From NCBI RefSeq assembly GCF_034259205.1, contig NZ_CP139487.1:3410001-3474000 (forward strand): 64,000 nt of DNA. The letters run 5' to 3'. The notes beneath the pieces were generated by a model, which saw only the letters and a list, made by a program, of their open reading frames with translations, ran no database searches and had not been told where the DNA came from. Shown here piece after piece: positions 25,544-33,120 of the stretch (positions within the stretch are counted from its first letter, which is position 1; every line of letters starts with the position of its first letter). Both the position numbers and the translations under genes were made by a program. This DNA is from Peredibacter starrii (GTDB taxonomy: Bacteria > Bdellovibrionota > Bacteriovoracia > Bacteriovoracales > Bacteriovoracaceae).

Positions 25544-25870
25544 ATTTCCTCCTGGATTATAATTAAGCCCGTAAGACCATTCCTACGAGCGAGATGAAAT
25601 ACTTAATATGAATGTCCGAGGGAAAATAACACAAAGACCCAAGATTTGGCCATTTCTTTCTCTCTTGAACTTGTTTTCCGGCTCCTCTGAGGAAGGAATA
25701 GATTCAATAACTTAAGGCATCGCATCATTTTGCTCAGATTTAAAACCCTCCCTAGGATCGTCTTGGCCCCAGTTTCCCTCTTAATTGTTATAACTTCTTG
25801 CAGCCTATTGTGAGAATTCCTCCTTCGTTGATAAAAACAAAAAGATCGCTTCAAAAATCTGGGAGGATAA
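25544..25870. other. 327-bp divergent intergenic region
   Basis: It separates the S6-S18 operon (left) and the secreted repeat protein (right). It contains the leader hairpin, a TATAAT too close to the S6 start to serve that gene unless the transcript is very short, and a TTAATTGTTATAAC segment near 25781-25794 that might be a -10 for the rightward gene. No paired -35 was convincing. A 95-codon minus-strand open frame here is not protein-like. Confidence 0.4.
25567..25590 (-). promoter_or_regulatory. Leader hairpin upstream of the S6-S18 gene
   Basis: gcccgtaag (25567-25575) and cctacgagc (25582-25590) pair as a 9-bp stem with two G-U pairs and a 6-nt loop, ending 23 nt before the ATG and just upstream of the AGGAGG site. 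S6:S18 complexes are known to autoregulate rpsF through leader RNA in other bacteria, so this is a candidate. The known CCG-bulge motif was not identified. Confidence 0.45.
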
Positions 25871-26665
25871 ATGAAGAAATTTCTACTCACGCTGGTAGTG
25901 GCGTTCTCCGCGTCTGCTTCTTTCGCTCAATCAGGAATGTCGGCGGCTCAGGTTTGTCAGAGAATTGCCGAGGTCAGTGGTTCAAATGGTTCAGTTTGTG
26001 CTCAGCTCATTGCCCGCAATCATTTTGATCAAGGCGCCTTAGATCTTGCTTATCAGGTTCTTCCTCAAGGTAGTTCATACGCAGTGGGAGTTTTAAATGC
26101 CACTGCCAACCGCCGTTTTGAAATTGAAGCAGGCCAGGCCTGTTCAACTATTTCATCCATCAGTGGTTCAAATACAGTTGCTTGTGCGACGGCCGTTGTT
26201 GATAAAAGAATCTCACCAGAGCTGGTTCGTATTGTAAGACCGCTGGCCGCTCAAGGGAGTAGCTATGTCGTCGGTGCAGTTCAGGCAGGTGCAGATACTT
26301 ACCTTTATTCTCCACTGGCGGATGTCTGTGTGGCGATGGCAAGTGTAAGCGGATCAAATACAGTCGCCTGTGTTTCTACCATTGCAAATAAAGTAACTAT
26401 GAATCAGTCAGAACAAGTATGTCGTACGGCCCTTAACAATGGGAGTTCATACGCACTTCAGTGCCTTCGCGGCATCGTTCTGGATTACACACCAGTTCCA
26501 GAACCAACTCGTGTGATGGTTGAACTCTACCAGCTTCAAGATCTAAGACGTTCCCTTTCAAAAGCACGCTCAATGCTGGATCGCGGGATGATTGAAAATG
26601 CTCGTCGTACAATCGACGATGCTCTCATCCAACTTGATTACATGACAGCTCCTACTCAACAGTAA
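25871..26665 (+). CDS. Secreted protein with three 62-residue Cys/SGSN repeats
   Basis: 264 residues. Signal peptide residues 1-19 (cleaved after SASFA). Three tandem repeats with exact 62-residue spacing: cysteine pairs C29/C43, C91/C105, C153/C167 around SGSN, and GSSY at 68-71-type positions (GSS at 67, 129, 191). Each pair could form a disulphide. A C-terminal helical region near 215-260 (LYQLQDLRRSLSKARSMLDRG) follows. GGAGG precedes the ATG and a strong terminator follows. No family recognised. Confidence 0.8.
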   Translation: MKKFLLTLVVAFSASASFAQSGMSAAQVCQRIAEVSGSNGSVCAQLIARNHFDQGALDLAYQVLPQGSSYAVGVLNATANRRFEIEAGQACSTISSISGSNTVACATAVVDKRISPELVRIVRPLAAQGSSYVVGAVQAGADTYLYSPLADVCVAMASVSGSNTVACVSTIANKVTMNQSEQVCRTALNNGSSYALQCLRGIVLDYTPVPEPTRVMVELYQLQDLRRSLSKARSMLDRGMIENARRTIDDALIQLDYMTAPTQQ

Positions 26666-26680
26666 ATTTTAAGTTTTCTT

Positions 26681-26706
26681 TAACCGGTCTCACGCGAGAC
26701 CGGTTA
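26681..26706 (+). terminator. Terminator after the secreted repeat protein
   Basis: Perfect 11-bp stem (taaccggtctc 26681-26691, gagaccggtta 26696-26706) with a 4-nt loop acgc, followed by atattt. It isolates the gene from the outer-membrane protein gene downstream. Confidence 0.85.
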
Positions 26707-26775
26707 ATATTTCCCCACATCCCATCTAATATTTCTTAAGTTTGGGCTTTTGCTTTTCCCTATTAAATTTAATGT

Positions 26776-27423
26776 ATGAAATTTTTTTTATGCATTCTAT
26801 TACTGTTGGGAGCAATCTCGGCCCGCGCTGATTTTGTGGCCGGAATTGGCCTTGAAGGGTCTACCAGTGGCGAAAGTAACAGAGGTGAATTCAGACATAA
26901 CTCCTTATTTGGTGTCCGAGGAGATTTTGAAATTGGTTTCAAGTATTTGACCCTCCATTTATCCGGGGCCTATAGTTTCGGAACCGCAGACTCAGACTAC
27001 CAACTCACCGATCCAAACAACGCCAGTAATACAGCAACTGCTGAAGGACTAGAGACGACTCTTGGACTACTTCGCTTGGGAGTTGGTGCCAGATTAATGC
27101 TTATACGCTCACAGAGATTTCGTTTCTTCGCCGGAGGCGGTGGACTCTACGGTGCCCTCGCCTTGATGTACGACAAAGATGAATATTACTGGAAAACCGG
27201 TTCAACCAATGGACTTAAATCAACTGAGGCGCAAGCACTCAAGGGCAGTTATCTCGAAGCTGGCATGGATTTCATCTTTACCAAAACCGTAGGGATGAGA
27301 CTTCTTTATCAAAAAACATTCCTTCAAACTGACGCTTTTGAAACTCTCAATAACAAAGAGCTCGATCTACAAACAAATTATTTTTCACTCAACTACATTC
27401 AATACGTTGATACAAAGTGGTAA
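26776..27423 (+). CDS. Outer-membrane beta-barrel protein
   Basis: 215 residues with a signal peptide (cleaved near ISARA-DF at 18-20). The mature protein has alternating short amphipathic strands (VAGIGLEGST, HLSGAYSFG, LGLLRLGVGARLML, RFFAGGGGLYGALAL, VGMRLLYQKTF) ending in a strand with terminal aromatic Trp (YFSLNYIQYVDTKW), like OmpA/OMP_b-brl eight-stranded barrels. No clear Shine-Dalgarno precedes the ATG. First of a cluster with two DUF3015 genes and a DUF4105 gene; its stop is 14 nt before the first DUF3015 start. Confidence 0.75.
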   Translation: MKFFLCILLLLGAISARADFVAGIGLEGSTSGESNRGEFRHNSLFGVRGDFEIGFKYLTLHLSGAYSFGTADSDYQLTDPNNASNTATAEGLETTLGLLRLGVGARLMLIRSQRFRFFAGGGGLYGALALMYDKDEYYWKTGSTNGLKSTEAQALKGSYLEAGMDFIFTKTVGMRLLYQKTFLQTDAFETLNNKELDLQTNYFSLNYIQYVDTKW

Positions 27424-27437
27424 AAGGAGAAATTATC

Positions 27438-27893
27438 ATGAAAAGAATTTTAGGAAGTGTGCTGGTCATGATTGGCCTCATCTTCCCTCACCTTTCACAG
27501 GCCGTTGACCGCAGTTCAGGTTGTGGACTAGGAAGACAGATCGCCCCAAGAAAAACATTGTTCTCTACATCTACTGCTGCGACAACTGATGGTGTATCAT
27601 GGCCGACTCAACCTTCGGCGATGACCTCTGGAACTTCGGGTTGCGCTCCTCACGGTTTATTAATCGAGGCCAGCAAAAGAGAACATTTCATCTCTACTAA
27701 TATCGCAGCCATCAAACTTGAAAGTGCTTTGGGTAAAGGTGAACACCTGGCGGCCCTTGGACAATTTTATGGATGTGGTGGCAGTCAGGAAGCTTTCGCT
27801 CGCACGATGAAGTCAAACTATTACTCGGTCTTTAAAACATCAGATGCTCAGACGATTAATCAATCCATCACTGGCCTAGGATGTGCACTATGA
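27438..27893 (+). CDS. DUF3015-family secreted protein, copy 1
   Basis: 151 residues from the ATG at 27438 with AAGGAG 9 nt upstream (an open frame extends 21 nt earlier). Signal peptide to about residue 22. Motifs SSGCGLGRQIAPRK near 27 and MTSGTSGCAPHG near 60 are those of DUF3015 (GCGLGxxx ... GTSGC). Four cysteines remain in the mature part. DUF3015 proteins are envelope proteins of unknown function. The stop overlaps copy 2. Confidence 0.85.
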   Translation: MKRILGSVLVMIGLIFPHLSQAVDRSSGCGLGRQIAPRKTLFSTSTAATTDGVSWPTQPSAMTSGTSGCAPHGLLIEASKREHFISTNIAAIKLESALGKGEHLAALGQFYGCGGSQEAFARTMKSNYYSVFKTSDAQTINQSITGLGCAL

Positions 27894-28357
27894 AATATAT
27901 CCTCGTAGCTTTGATCGCATTGCAAGTTTCAACAGTATTTGCTGATAACAGTTCTGGCTGTGGAATGGGCTGGAAAGTGACGAAGAGTATGACGACATCA
28001 GGTTCTTCAACTCGTACCACGACTAATGGCACGTTCTCGAATACTTTTGGTATGACTTCCGGGACAAGCGGTTGCGACTATCACTCACTCGTTCTTCAGG
28101 ACAAAAACAAATTACATTTCATGGAATCAAATCTTATTCCTATGAAATATGAAGTTGCTGTTGGTTCAGGCGAACGTCTGGATGCATTCGGAATGATGAT
28201 GGGTTGTAAGCAGGAAAGCCTGGGTCATTTCAAATCAGTTATGAAGAAAAACACTCCTCAGATTTTTGGTCACAATAATTCTCCATCTGTTATCATTGAA
28301 GAGATGGAGAAAATTATTTCTACTGATTCATCGCTAGGTGTTGGCTGTTTAATCTAA
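27890..28357 (+). CDS. DUF3015-family secreted protein, copy 2
   Basis: 155 residues from the ATG at 27890, chosen because it overlaps the previous stop as ATGA. Signal peptide to about residue 19. Paralogous to copy 1: SSGCGMGWKVTKSM and FGMTSGTSGCDYHS, with the same cysteine layout and a similar C-terminal end (GVGCLI against GLGCAL). Tandem duplication with divergence is likely. Its 3' end overlaps the start region of the DUF4105 gene. Confidence 0.85.
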   Translation: MKYILVALIALQVSTVFADNSSGCGMGWKVTKSMTTSGSSTRTTTNGTFSNTFGMTSGTSGCDYHSLVLQDKNKLHFMESNLIPMKYEVAVGSGERLDAFGMMMGCKQESLGHFKSVMKKNTPQIFGHNNSPSVIIEEMEKIISTDSSLGVGCLI

Positions 28358-30171
28358 AATTTCTTTCAATCATCATATTATTAGGGATCTGCTCCACATC
28401 CGGAGCAGATCCTATTTCATTTCATGAGAGATGGAAGAAACTATATTATCCAGAACTCAAGAGCGATCCCGGGTTTTATTTCACAGATGAGCCTCACAAG
28501 GCAGAAAAAGAAATTGCGGCGGCCAAAGTTCTTTTTAAATCTGAGGTGCATTTCAACACTGATCAGCATCCTCAATGTAAGTTCCCTGCCCGTTTCAAAT
28601 TATTAAAAGAGAACTCTACGGAAAGTTTTCCGACTTCAAAATGCCCAGCTTATGACGAATGGCTCGCGACCCTTGACCCACAAGGCGCCTCGCTCGTATT
28701 TGCCGGCAACTATCCGGACAATCCTGGCTCGATTTTTGGACATACTTTTTTAAAAGTTAAAACCAGTTCTCATTCAAGATTACAATCCAAGGGGAAACAG
28801 CATTCAGAGATTCTGGATTACGCCCTTAACTATGCGGCCGCAGTGGATGATACTGGCAGCTTTATGTATGCCATGAAGGGCATCTTCGGAGGCTACTACG
28901 GTTTTTTCTCCATGGATCCCTACTACGTTAAAATTAATGATTATAGTGAAGGTGAAGGAAGAGACATTTGGGAATATGAACTGGCATTCGACCAAAAAGA
29001 CGCTCAGTTCCTGCTCGCTCACTTCTGGGAAGTCAGATATCAGGCCAAGTTTAAATACTACTTTTTAGATGATAATTGCTCGTTCCTGGTTCTAAAATTG
29101 ATCGATGCGACCAAACCTGAATGGAAAGTCGTCACATCAGATCCTCCCTACGTGATCCCAATCGAAACGGTTAAAGAGCTCAAAGAATTTCCAGGAGCGA
29201 TTAAATCAACTCATTACAGACCTTCGGTCAGAAAGAAGGCCGAAAACTCTTACAAGAACCTGAATCCAATTCAGAAGCATGAAACGATTAAACTTCTTCA
29301 TCACGAACTTAGCCCGGCCAAGATTACGGATGCGAACGTTCTCAACACCGTGGTCCTCTCCCTTTTCTCTAAACGCAGTAAAAATAATGGGGCACTTTCA
29401 ACGGAAGATAAGTTACTTCAAGATGGTACCTTGATTCAACTTTCAACTCTGGATACTTCTAAACTAACAAGTGAGGTCGAAAATCAAGGTGACCCCTCGA
29501 AGAGTCACAAAGTTAAACAAGTGGGACTTGGATTTGGGTATCAGCAGAAGGCCTATGGAGAACTTAGCTTCAGACCCGGTCTTCACGATATGACGGACTT
29601 TCAGCGTGGTTATCTGGATTATTCGGAATTAGAAGTCGCAGATATTCATGCTCGTATTAAAGAAGACCAGTTCACCATTCATAACATTGATCTATTTAAT
29701 TTGGGTCTCTATCGCCCAACCTCTCTTCAGGAAAATTCCTTTTCATGGAGAACTCGCTGGGCCTATCAAAACCAATCACAAATTTTCTGTGAGTTTTGCA
29801 AGAGTGTTTATGGGGAAGCGGCCGTTGGCTACGCCTACCATCTTTATCCCAAGCTCCTTACCTACATCATGTTTGGTGGTTTCTTGAATGCCGGGGCCAT
29901 TGATACTCATGAACTAAAGTCTGGAGGAATGAGTGAGATCGGAACGATCTCCAATTTCACAGAAAAAACCAGGCTATTATTTGCCATCTCTTCCTACTTA
30001 AATCTCACGAATACTACTTCTGGGAGAACACTCTACAGAGTCTCAGTCCAGGGAACTTACAACATTGATAAAGACATTGATGTGAATCTAACTTCACACT
30101 CAGGACTTCAGTTATCTGGATCCGAGAAGTTTGAAAGTGACGTTCAGGCCTCAATTGACTTCCATTTTTAG
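28345..30171 (+). CDS. DUF4105-family envelope protein; start codon not canonical
   Basis: The first ATG in frame is 28546, but the frame upstream encodes a clear signal peptide (LKFLSIIILLGICSTSGA) and conserved-looking N-terminus back to 28327, where a stop precedes. No ATG, GTG or TTG exists between, so initiation probably uses CTG at 28345 or another rare codon, overlapping the DUF3015 stop by 13 nt. About 608 residues: the DUF4105 core near 110-270 (YPDNPGSIFGHTFLKV, LNYAAAVDD, GIFGGYYGFFSMDPYY, DIWEYEL, YYFLDDNCSFLVLKLID, with Cys as in papain-like folds) and a C-terminal beta-barrel-like half. An unknown envelope function is shared with DUF3015. Confidence 0.65.
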   Translation: MFNLKFLSIIILLGICSTSGADPISFHERWKKLYYPELKSDPGFYFTDEPHKAEKEIAAAKVLFKSEVHFNTDQHPQCKFPARFKLLKENSTESFPTSKCPAYDEWLATLDPQGASLVFAGNYPDNPGSIFGHTFLKVKTSSHSRLQSKGKQHSEILDYALNYAAAVDDTGSFMYAMKGIFGGYYGFFSMDPYYVKINDYSEGEGRDIWEYELAFDQKDAQFLLAHFWEVRYQAKFKYYFLDDNCSFLVLKLIDATKPEWKVVTSDPPYVIPIETVKELKEFPGAIKSTHYRPSVRKKAENSYKNLNPIQKHETIKLLHHELSPAKITDANVLNTVVLSLFSKRSKNNGALSTEDKLLQDGTLIQLSTLDTSKLTSEVENQGDPSKSHKVKQVGLGFGYQQKAYGELSFRPGLHDMTDFQRGYLDYSELEVADIHARIKEDQFTIHNIDLFNLGLYRPTSLQENSFSWRTRWAYQNQSQIFCEFCKSVYGEAAVGYAYHLYPKLLTYIMFGGFLNAGAIDTHELKSGGMSEIGTISNFTEKTRLLFAISSYLNLTNTTSGRTLYRVSVQGTYNIDKDIDVNLTSHSGLQLSGSEKFESDVQASIDFHF

Positions 30172-30259
30172 ACTGACTAACTTTTAGACACCAATCAGAA
30201 TCCTACTCTTTGGGCCCTTTTTACGGGGCCTTAAAATCCATTCCCCCTAGTGCCTAAAG

Positions 30260-30279
30260 ATTTGACAGCAGGGTCAAAT
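30260..30279. promoter_or_regulatory. 7-bp inverted repeat in the 30172-30347 gap
   Basis: atttgac (30260-30266) and gtcaaat (30273-30279) around agcagg. It could be an operator of the following lipoprotein gene or a weak terminator. The left arm contains TTGACA, but no paired -10 was found. A second GC-rich element (ggccc and gggcc near 30210-30230) may end the DUF4105 transcript. Confidence 0.3.
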
Positions 30280-30347
30280 TTACAAGCGCTCGCCCTCTTA
30301 ACCCGTTCCTCACATAAGATTAGGTCATATTTATTAAGGAGTTTTTC

Positions 30348-31373
30348 ATGAAAACGTCATCAATGGTTCTGGCCTGTCTTGTGCTTGCCTGCTCTTGCTC
30401 GAAAGTAAAAGAACTTGATAAGCGCACGCAGAACATGGAGAAGGCAACTGAAACCATGTCGACCACAACTGATGACATGAAAGAAACGATGGCGAATATG
30501 TATCAGCAAATTCGCTCTAAAGAGGCGGAAGATACCCGTGATGAAAAATTCACAATCCTTATGGACGACAAGGCCGACATGGGAACAAGAGTGACTGCGG
30601 CCGGTGTTTTCTTTAAATCACTTGAATTCCAACTTTGGACAGATAACGGAACATATGACAGCGAACATACACGTAACCTTCTTTACGTTGATGCTGCAAA
30701 CGAATTTACTCGTCGCATTTGTGATCTTTATACTCACATCAATGTGAAGAAAATGAGCCCAACAAAAGACGGTAACGAATACGAAAACTCTTTCTATGCT
30801 CTCGCTGCGGCCATGCATATGAATCACCATCTCCAGGAAGAAACGGCGGCGAAAGATTCTAAAATGAAAGTGACTTCATTTTATGATCTGGTAAAGCAAG
30901 CATTAATCAACGAACAAAAAGGCAATCGCCTCGCTGAACATGAGGAAATCCTTCTTCAAGGAGTCAACCGTGAAATCATGGTTGAGCTAATCAAAGCACG
31001 TGTAGACATCATGTCTGCCCTTGCTCTTAAAAACCTGACTGACAAACGTGAGATGACAATCGGCCAAAAAGCCAAAGGTCTTCTCTTTAAGGTTACCGGT
31101 GGACGTTTTGGTTCAATTGATCTTCCAGAACTTTTTGATAAATCAAACGATGCCACAAAAATTTATACTGAAAAGTATCTTGATGGTGCTTTAAAGGCGA
31201 AGCGCTTTCTCTCACAAATTGGAGTTGAGAAGCACCTTGAGAAGACCCTTCAATCTGCTTACAAGAACATTGATTTCAATGAGAAAAATTCTGATCTTAA
31301 GAAAGATGAAGAACCTGCTCAGGACAAGAGAAAAATGGCAATCAAGGCCATGATCACAGAACTAATGGAATAA
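30348..31373 (+). CDS. Predicted helical lipoprotein
   Basis: 341 residues, signal peptide ending in a lipobox (VLAC, Cys15). The mature start (KELDKRTQNMEKATETMSTT) is a short coiled coil, and the rest is strongly helical with many charged residues. A Gly-containing turn near 245-255 (LLFKVTGGRFGSIDL) is flanked by helices. No family recognised. AAGGAG precedes the ATG. The next gene starts 4 nt after its stop, so the pair is co-expressed and may act together. Confidence 0.75.
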   Translation: MKTSSMVLACLVLACSCSKVKELDKRTQNMEKATETMSTTTDDMKETMANMYQQIRSKEAEDTRDEKFTILMDDKADMGTRVTAAGVFFKSLEFQLWTDNGTYDSEHTRNLLYVDAANEFTRRICDLYTHINVKKMSPTKDGNEYENSFYALAAAMHMNHHLQEETAAKDSKMKVTSFYDLVKQALINEQKGNRLAEHEEILLQGVNREIMVELIKARVDIMSALALKNLTDKREMTIGQKAKGLLFKVTGGRFGSIDLPELFDKSNDATKIYTEKYLDGALKAKRFLSQIGVEKHLEKTLQSAYKNIDFNEKNSDLKKDEEPAQDKRKMAIKAMITELME

Positions 31374-31377
31374 AGAC

Positions 31378-33120
31378 ATGCGAATTCTTTTAACTTTCAC
31401 TCTCCTCTTTTCTTTGAATGCTCAAGCAATGAGCGAATCAAGATACTTCGAGCGGCCACTAAGCTGTCCGCTCCGTTTCTCTTCTCTGACCACTCTAAGA
31501 GACCAGGTTCAAGTCCTGGTGGCGTCCCTCGGAAATGGTTGCACGAAGGAAAATCAACAGGCGATCAACTCGCTTAATTCCAATGTGGCCAACCTTGAAG
31601 GGATTTATAACAGCTACAGTAGCTATAATACCAATGGCAGTAACACTACCGCCCAGTACGCTAAAAACGTGGGCCAGGTTTTGGGAAACATCAATCTCAT
31701 AACATCGAACAATGCTTGTTTCTACGACATTAAGTCTCGGGGTGTGTTGCCGGTACTGGGTGACGTGATCATGAGTGCTTCGCAATTGGGACTTCTGGTT
31801 CCAAGTGCTACCGGTACCATCATCGCTGCCGGTGGTTTTATCGCGGGCTCAAGTTTAAAAATCATCAATGAACTGGTGAAGAAAAAATTCAACTTCAATA
31901 AGCCGGAAGAGCGCCGTGCTTTTATTCAACTCAACTGTGCTTTCTTTGATAGCCGCAGACTGATGGAAGAATCAGGAATTTTTAACCCTGAGACCGAAGA
32001 GTTCCGTGAGGACATTGTCAATCAACTCCGTCGTGAGAGAGTTGAGCTTTTAAAACTTCAAAAGAAGCAAGAGTCGGACATTAAAGAGCTGGATGAGATG
32101 CTGACCTTAGTAATTAATAACCTTCCAGGTGTGGAAGACAAAAACCTTGATCCGGTACTGGCACGCACTTTTGATGAAGTGACGACGGCCTTGGCCTTTA
32201 AGCCCGCTGATTATTCGCAGAAGCTTCGTCAGGTGACTTATCTCAATGAGCGCATTAATAAACTCATTGATGGCTCGCAGAAGCTTGTACTGGAGACCAA
32301 AGCCGAACCAGCAAGACAACTTCTTCTCTCAAGTCTTTTGAAAATTCAAGACGATCTCGTTCCAAACGGTAAAGCTTGGAGCAGCACGATTGATGATTAT
32401 GAGATGAATGTACGCGGACCACTCATGGCCTTTATTGGCCCGGTAAGTGATGCATTGAAGAAGGAACTTGCCTCGCTTGAATCTGAACTCGTCGTGAATG
32501 ATTTAGGTGCTAGTAAGGACATTACTCGCCTTAGAATTAGAATCAAAGAAGGCAAAGACGCTTCTTGGGGAATTGCCCTTCGATTAAGCTCACTTGATGC
32601 AAAAATCACCTCACTTGATAATAAATATAACTCAAGAATTTTTTCCGATCAGGATGAGGGAACTTCAAATGCAGTCGAACTTCTGGATTACTACAGAAAG
32701 CTTCAAAGCAGTATTCTTGGTCGCGAAGGAAAAGATTATTTGAAGAATGCGATTAAGGTTGGCTTCAATATGAAGGAAGGTCTCGAACATCAACTTTCAT
32801 TGTTCAAGAGCACAACTAATCAACGCGAAAGATGTTCGGCCGCAGAGAAGACGCGTTTCGCCTGGACCCAGTACCGTTACAAAATCCAGGAAGTGCATGA
32901 CTTCGTGGCCACGAACCTGGATCTTTATCGTTCAAGTTTCCGAATTGGAAAAGAACGTCAAAAACGTGCGACGTCTTATGTTCTGGCCCAAATTGATTCG
33001 GTTGAAGACTTTCTGAGTGACAAACGACCAGCAGACGAATCCGCTGGTTATTTGATGAAGGATGTAGCTAATAAAGTAAAAGATGTAGAGATTCTACTCC
33101 ACGCCTCTGGATGTTTTTAA
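31378..33120 (+). CDS. Secreted helical protein with central hydrophobic segment
   Basis: 580 residues, signal peptide to about 17 (ALNAQA). A long hydrophobic, Gly-rich stretch lies near 122-165 (LPVLGDVIMSASQLGLLVPS, then TGTIIAAGGFIAGSS), possibly two TM or membrane-inserting helices. It is preceded by a Ser/Asn/Thr-rich linker and followed by long coiled coils (LKLQKKQESDIKELDEML). Cysteines are scattered. The layout recalls alpha-helical pore-forming toxins but no family motif is seen. It sits 4 nt after the lipoprotein gene and converges on RNase G with overlapping stops. Confidence 0.7.
   Translation: MRILLTFTLLFSLNAQAMSESRYFERPLSCPLRFSSLTTLRDQVQVLVASLGNGCTKENQQAINSLNSNVANLEGIYNSYSSYNTNGSNTTAQYAKNVGQVLGNINLITSNNACFYDIKSRGVLPVLGDVIMSASQLGLLVPSATGTIIAAGGFIAGSSLKIINELVKKKFNFNKPEERRAFIQLNCAFFDSRRLMEESGIFNPETEEFREDIVNQLRRERVELLKLQKKQESDIKELDEMLTLVINNLPGVEDKNLDPVLARTFDEVTTALAFKPADYSQKLRQVTYLNERINKLIDGSQKLVLETKAEPARQLLLSSLLKIQDDLVPNGKAWSSTIDDYEMNVRGPLMAFIGPVSDALKKELASLESELVVNDLGASKDITRLRIRIKEGKDASWGIALRLSSLDAKITSLDNKYNSRIFSDQDEGTSNAVELLDYYRKLQSSILGREGKDYLKNAIKVGFNMKEGLEHQLSLFKSTTNQRERCSAAEKTRFAWTQYRYKIQEVHDFVATNLDLYRSSFRIGKERQKRATSYVLAQIDSVEDFLSDKRPADESAGYLMKDVANKVKDVEILLHASGCF

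Noticed and set aside
25556-25561. TATAAT as the S6-S18 promoter -10
   Set aside because: It lies inside the ribosome-site region, so transcription would start too near the ATG to include the Shine-Dalgarno.
25603-25890. Minus-strand open frame of 95 codons
   Set aside because: No ribosome site, unusual composition, and it overlaps the start of the secreted repeat gene and the divergent promoter region.
31503-31519. tRNA T-arm-like hairpin (CCAGG-TTCAAGT-CCTGG)
   Set aside because: It lies in the coding region of the helical secreted protein, and no matching acceptor stem, D-arm or anticodon arm is found upstream, so it is a chance resemblance.
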